From positions 353,001-417,000 of the forward strand of contig NZ_OGVD01000001.1 of NCBI RefSeq assembly GCF_900258045.1: DNA of 64,000 nt. The letters are read 5' to 3'. This stretch comes from Sphingorhabdus sp. EL138. GTDB taxonomy: Bacteria > Pseudomonadota > Alphaproteobacteria > Sphingomonadales > Sphingomonadaceae. Position 1 is the first letter of the stretch. Each line of letters starts with the position of its first letter. Below, one piece after another: positions 61,021 to 64,000 of the stretch. The notes beneath the pieces are model-generated. The model worked only from the letters and a program-made list of their open reading frames with translations. It searched no databases and was not told the DNA's origin. A program made the translations under genes and the position numbers.

Positions 61021-63156
61021 ATGAAACAGATTGTTCAATACTTTAGTACCGGTGAAACACAAATTGTCGATGCTCCGGATCCGGCGGTTGGGCCAAATGA
61101 CGTTCTGATTCGAACCTCTACATCTCTGATTTCCGCTGGCACGGAACGAATGTTGGTCGATTTTGGCAAGGCATCCCTGCTACAAAAGGCACGAAAGCAA
61201 CCAGAACGGGTTGCCGACGTTCTAAACAAAGTCAAAACGGATGGACTAATGACGACTGTCGATGCGGTCAGATCGAAGCTCGGTCAACCTATTCCGCTTG
61301 GCTATTCCAATGTTGGGGTCGTCATAGATGTCGGCTCCAGAGTGACTCAATTCGCAGTGGGAGACAGGGTCGTTTCGAATGGCCCTCATGCGGACGTGGT
61401 TCGTGTTTCTCAAACTTTGTGCGCTCCCATCCCCAGCAATGTGAGTAATGATACCGCTGCTTTTGTAGTCATTGGTAGTATTGGATTGCAGGGAATCAGG
61501 CTCGCCCAACCGACATTGGGCGAAGCGATAGTTGTGACCGGCGCAGGTCTTGTCGGATTGCTGACAATTCAACTCTTGATTGCGCAAGGGTGTCGTGTGC
61601 TGGCCATTGATTTCGATCAGAACAAGTTGGAGATTGCCAAAGGATATGGTGCCGAAATATGTAATCCGTCCAATGGCGAAGACCCAATCGGTGCGGGTAT
61701 GGCATTCAGTCGTGGCCGCGGAGTTGATGCCGTAATCATCACTGCATCAACTGAATCAACGGACCCTGTGACTCAAGCAGCGCAAATGAGCCGAAAACGA
61801 GGTCGGATTGTTTTAGTTGGAGTGACCGGCCTCAATCTCAATCGGTCAGACTTCTATGAAAAAGAGCTCTCTTTTCAGGTTTCTTGTTCGTATGGTCCCG
61901 GGCGATACGACCCTGAATATGAAGAAAAAGGCAATGATTATCCAGCGGCCTTCGTCAGATGGACAGAGGGGCGCAATTTTGAAGCGATACTGGATATGAT
62001 GGAGCGGAGAGCAGTCAGCACTGATGAGCTAATCTCATCAAGGTTCTCTTTTGAAAACGCGGTCAATGCCTATGATCGGCTTACTAGCGACAAATCCAGT
62101 CTTGGTATGCTGCTTGATTATCCGCCAACTGCTGAGGATCGCGTTTGCAGAACAATTCCGCTCAAACAAACAGATGAATATTCATCCGGAGCAGCGGTCG
62201 TTGGTTTCATTGGCGCAGGCAATTACGCATCTAGGATTTTGATACCTGCATTCCAGAAAGCGGGCGCGAAACTTGATACAATCGTAAGCTCGGGCGGATT
62301 GAGCGGATCTATAAGCGGCACCAAAGCAGGTTTCGCCAAAGCCTCCAGCGACGTCGATGAAATGTTGACCAATGACGCCATTAATGTCGTTGCGATCGCG
62401 ACACGTCACGATAGTCACGCCGATCTGACCGTTAAAGCGCTGAATGCAGGCAAACACGTGTTTGTAGAGAAACCTCTGGGACTGACACGAACAGAAGTAT
62501 CGGCAGTGGAAGAAGCTTATGCCCAAAATCATAGCAATGGCGGCAATAATCATCTGATGGTCGGTTATAATCGGCGCTTTGCACCACAGATATTGAAGAT
62601 GAAATCGTTGTTGGAGCAAGTTAACGAACCCAAGTCATTTTTGATGGTCATGAATGCGGGCGCCATCCCAGCAGAGCATTGGACCCAGGATCCAGACGTG
62701 GGTGGGGGACGAATAATCGGTGAAGCATGTCATTTTATTGATCTTATGCGGTTTTTGGCGGACTCTCCTATTGTTTCATCACAAGGTCGGACTATGGGCA
62801 AAAATCACGCAATGGGTGTGACAACGGACAAAGCTTCGATTACACTAGGCTTTGAAGATGGATCATTCGGGACGATTATGTATCTCGCAAATGGAGCCGC
62901 AAGTTTCCCCAAAGAGCGAATAGAGGTATTTGCCGCCGGTCGTACACTTCAATTGGATAATTTTCGGAGTCTCAAGGCTTTCGGGTGGCCTGGCTTCTCA
63001 AAAATGAACTTGGCACGCCAAAATAAAGGGCAAGAACACTGCCCGAAAGCGTTTCTGGCAGCTATCGCAAACGGCAGCTCTGCCATTCCTGCCGAGCAGA
63101 TATTCGAAGTCGCCAGAGTCACCGTTGACGTTGCAAATTCACTTCGCGATCAGTGA
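61021..63156 (+). CDS. Fused MDR dehydrogenase and Gfo/Idh/MocA oxidoreductase
   Basis: A 711-residue two-domain protein. The N-terminal half (about 1-370) is a medium-chain dehydrogenase-like domain (GVVIDVGSRVTQFAVGDRV, and VTGAGLVGLLTIQLL as the nucleotide fold). The C-terminal half (about 390-710) is a Gfo/Idh/MocA domain (VVGFIGAGNYASRILIP, GKHVFVEKPLGLTRTEV). This bi-domain type occurs next to heparinase-like genes in polysaccharide clusters. Its substrate is unknown. The stop overlaps the heparinase-like start by 4 bp (GTGA), so the two are coupled. Confidence 0.87.
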   Translation: MKQIVQYFSTGETQIVDAPDPAVGPNDVLIRTSTSLISAGTERMLVDFGKASLLQKARKQPERVADVLNKVKTDGLMTTVDAVRSKLGQPIPLGYSNVGVVIDVGSRVTQFAVGDRVVSNGPHADVVRVSQTLCAPIPSNVSNDTAAFVVIGSIGLQGIRLAQPTLGEAIVVTGAGLVGLLTIQLLIAQGCRVLAIDFDQNKLEIAKGYGAEICNPSNGEDPIGAGMAFSRGRGVDAVIITASTESTDPVTQAAQMSRKRGRIVLVGVTGLNLNRSDFYEKELSFQVSCSYGPGRYDPEYEEKGNDYPAAFVRWTEGRNFEAILDMMERRAVSTDELISSRFSFENAVNAYDRLTSDKSSLGMLLDYPPTAEDRVCRTIPLKQTDEYSSGAAVVGFIGAGNYASRILIPAFQKAGAKLDTIVSSGGLSGSISGTKAGFAKASSDVDEMLTNDAINVVAIATRHDSHADLTVKALNAGKHVFVEKPLGLTRTEVSAVEEAYAQNHSNGGNNHLMVGYNRRFAPQILKMKSLLEQVNEPKSFLMVMNAGAIPAEHWTQDPDVGGGRIIGEACHFIDLMRFLADSPIVSSQGRTMGKNHAMGVTTDKASITLGFEDGSFGTIMYLANGAASFPKERIEVFAAGRTLQLDNFRSLKAFGWPGFSKMNLARQNKGQEHCPKAFLAAIANGSSAIPAEQIFEVARVTVDVANSLRDQ

Positions 63157-64000
63157 CAGATATTGCAACCAAACTGGGTACATATTGGGCGTTAGGTGTT
63201 GAAAACCTGTTGCGCGTCGCGCGCTACCGCTATGGCCTTAAAACCGGTTTCCACCCGGTTCAATCGTTAAAGCCGGTAAAGATAGACGGCAAATTCTTTG
63301 ACCCAACCGAGTCTCCGCCGGTCGGCGAGAACCCCCCGGACAATTGGAAAGAAAACGGTCACTTATTTGGCCATATCCCTATAGACATAGCAGATACGCC
63401 TCCCAATTGGCTGACCAATCTTCTGACAGGTGCATCGCTGCAACAACCTCTCCGGCCGTGGTGGGAAATCGCGGATTTTGATGTATCGGTTGGAGACATA
63501 AAAACTATATGGGAATTGTCCCGCTGGCATTGGCTTCTACCGATGGCTCAACGTGCCCGAAACGGCGATTTGCATAGTTTGAAGCGCATGAATATTTGGC
63601 TTTCGGATTGGAACAGGAACAATCCTCAGTATCTGGGGCCCAACTGGAAGTGTGGTCAGGAAGCCTCCATCAGACTAATTCATCTGGCTACGGCAGCTAT
63701 GATCATGGATTCTCATCTCACGCCATGCAATGCGATCTATGCTACTGCAGAGGCGCATGTACAGCGCATTGCGCCTACCCTATCATATGCAGCGGCACAG
63801 GATAACAATCATGGCACATCAGAAGCGGTCGCGATGTTCATTGGTGCAAGCTGGTTGCTCAACAAGGAACCCAACAGTCAATATACTAAATGGCTGAAAA
63901 CTGGCCGCAAACGCATTGAAGAGCGGGTAAACCGATTGATTGGTCCGGACGGGAGTTTCAGCCAGTATTCCGTCAATTATCACCGCATGATGCTGGACTG
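63153..64000 (+). CDS. Heparinase II/III-like protein (partial, cut at window end)
   Basis: A GTG at 63153 opens a frame that runs past the right edge, so the first 282 residues are visible. The N-terminal alpha/alpha toroid features are seen: WWEIADFDVSVGDIKTIWEL, RWHWLLPMAQRARNGD, GPNWKCGQEASIRLIHLA and QDNNHGTSEAVAMFIGAS, which match the heparinase II/III N-terminal domain. Cut from a cluster that makes a uronic-acid polymer, it may be a lyase for trimming the polysaccharide or its precursors, or a related enzyme with another role. The C-terminal catalytic domain is outside the window. Confidence 0.83.
   Translation, partial: MTDIATKLGTYWALGVENLLRVARYRYGLKTGFHPVQSLKPVKIDGKFFDPTESPPVGENPPDNWKENGHLFGHIPIDIADTPPNWLTNLLTGASLQQPLRPWWEIADFDVSVGDIKTIWELSRWHWLLPMAQRARNGDLHSLKRMNIWLSDWNRNNPQYLGPNWKCGQEASIRLIHLATAAMIMDSHLTPCNAIYATAEAHVQRIAPTLSYAAAQDNNHGTSEAVAMFIGASWLLNKEPNSQYTKWLKTGRKRIEERVNRLIGPDGSFSQYSVNYHRMMLD

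Noticed and set aside
1-64000. CRISPR arrays, rRNA genes, transposases, prophage
   Set aside because: No regularly spaced repeats, rRNA sequence, IS transposase or phage structural gene was recognised; the HTH-like protein at 3165 alone is not evidence for phage.

Overview
The window looks like chromosomal DNA from a sphingomonad-type alphaproteobacterium (order Sphingomonadales, a Parasphingorhabdus/Sphingorhabdus/Sphingopyxis-like organism). This is inferred from the gene families and their order: an exosortase-A-type O-glycosylation ligase and glycosyltransferase, a sphingomonad-style S24 repressor beside a 62-aa partner, a DUF1134 (EipA-type) envelope protein, rpmI-rplT-pheS-pheT in that order, and hisC-tyrA divergent from metX-metW. 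No rRNA, CRISPR array, transposase or phage structural gene was seen.

Bases 1 to about 39,600 are a mostly housekeeping mosaic. From left to right: a fumarylacetoacetase-family hydrolase; an Lrp regulator divergent from a bile-acid:sodium-symporter-like transporter; a dipeptide epimerase; an O-glycosylation ligase divergent from an exosortase-A-associated glycosyltransferase; the S24 repressor module; two MBL-fold hydrolases and small accessory enzymes; aromatic/histidine (tyrA, hisC) and methionine (metX, metW) genes; an enoyl-CoA hydratase preceded by a 10-G tract; an SLC13 permease; a 1-Cys peroxiredoxin; prfC; pheT/pheS/rplT/rpmI; an AraC regulator; hisN; a DsbB-like protein; prs; a LytTR regulator divergent from a DUF2306 protein; nadE-gltX; a TonB protein; ribD-ribE; and the DUF1134 protein. 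Several small repeat families (hairpin pairs, a 244-bp terminal-inverted-repeat element, a dispersed GAAAGCGGACA repeat) lie between genes.

A tRNA-Ser(GCT) gene at 39,662-39,753 marks the switch to a visibly more A+T-rich cluster of about 24 kb, nearly all on the + strand, for an exported polysaccharide. It holds an O-antigen-ligase/polymerase-like protein, a Wza-type lipoprotein, a Wzc-type co-polymerase/tyrosine kinase, an unknown membrane-anchored protein, a PglC-like initiating sugar-phosphate transferase, a PglD-like acetyltransferase, a beta-helix protein, a DegT-family aminotransferase (minus strand, apparently without a standard start codon), wecB-wecC (ManNAcA synthesis), gmd-rmd (GDP-D-rhamnose synthesis), a glycosyltransferase, an FkbM-like protein, a Wzx flippase, a Wzy polymerase, an AsnB-type amidotransferase, a two-domain oxidoreductase and a heparinase II/III-type protein cut by the window end. 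Together they suggest a Wzx/Wzy-dependent capsule or exopolysaccharide containing N-acetylmannosaminuronic acid (possibly amidated), D-rhamnose or a related deoxyhexose, and perhaps a diacetamido sugar. The sugar composition is inferred.

The points most worth following up are the ATT/ATC-start aminotransferase, the poly-G ribosome-binding region of the enoyl-CoA hydratase gene, the TAGGA/TCCTA operator cluster of the S24 repressor, the palindromes between the LytTR and DUF2306 genes, and the unassigned proteins inside the polysaccharide cluster.
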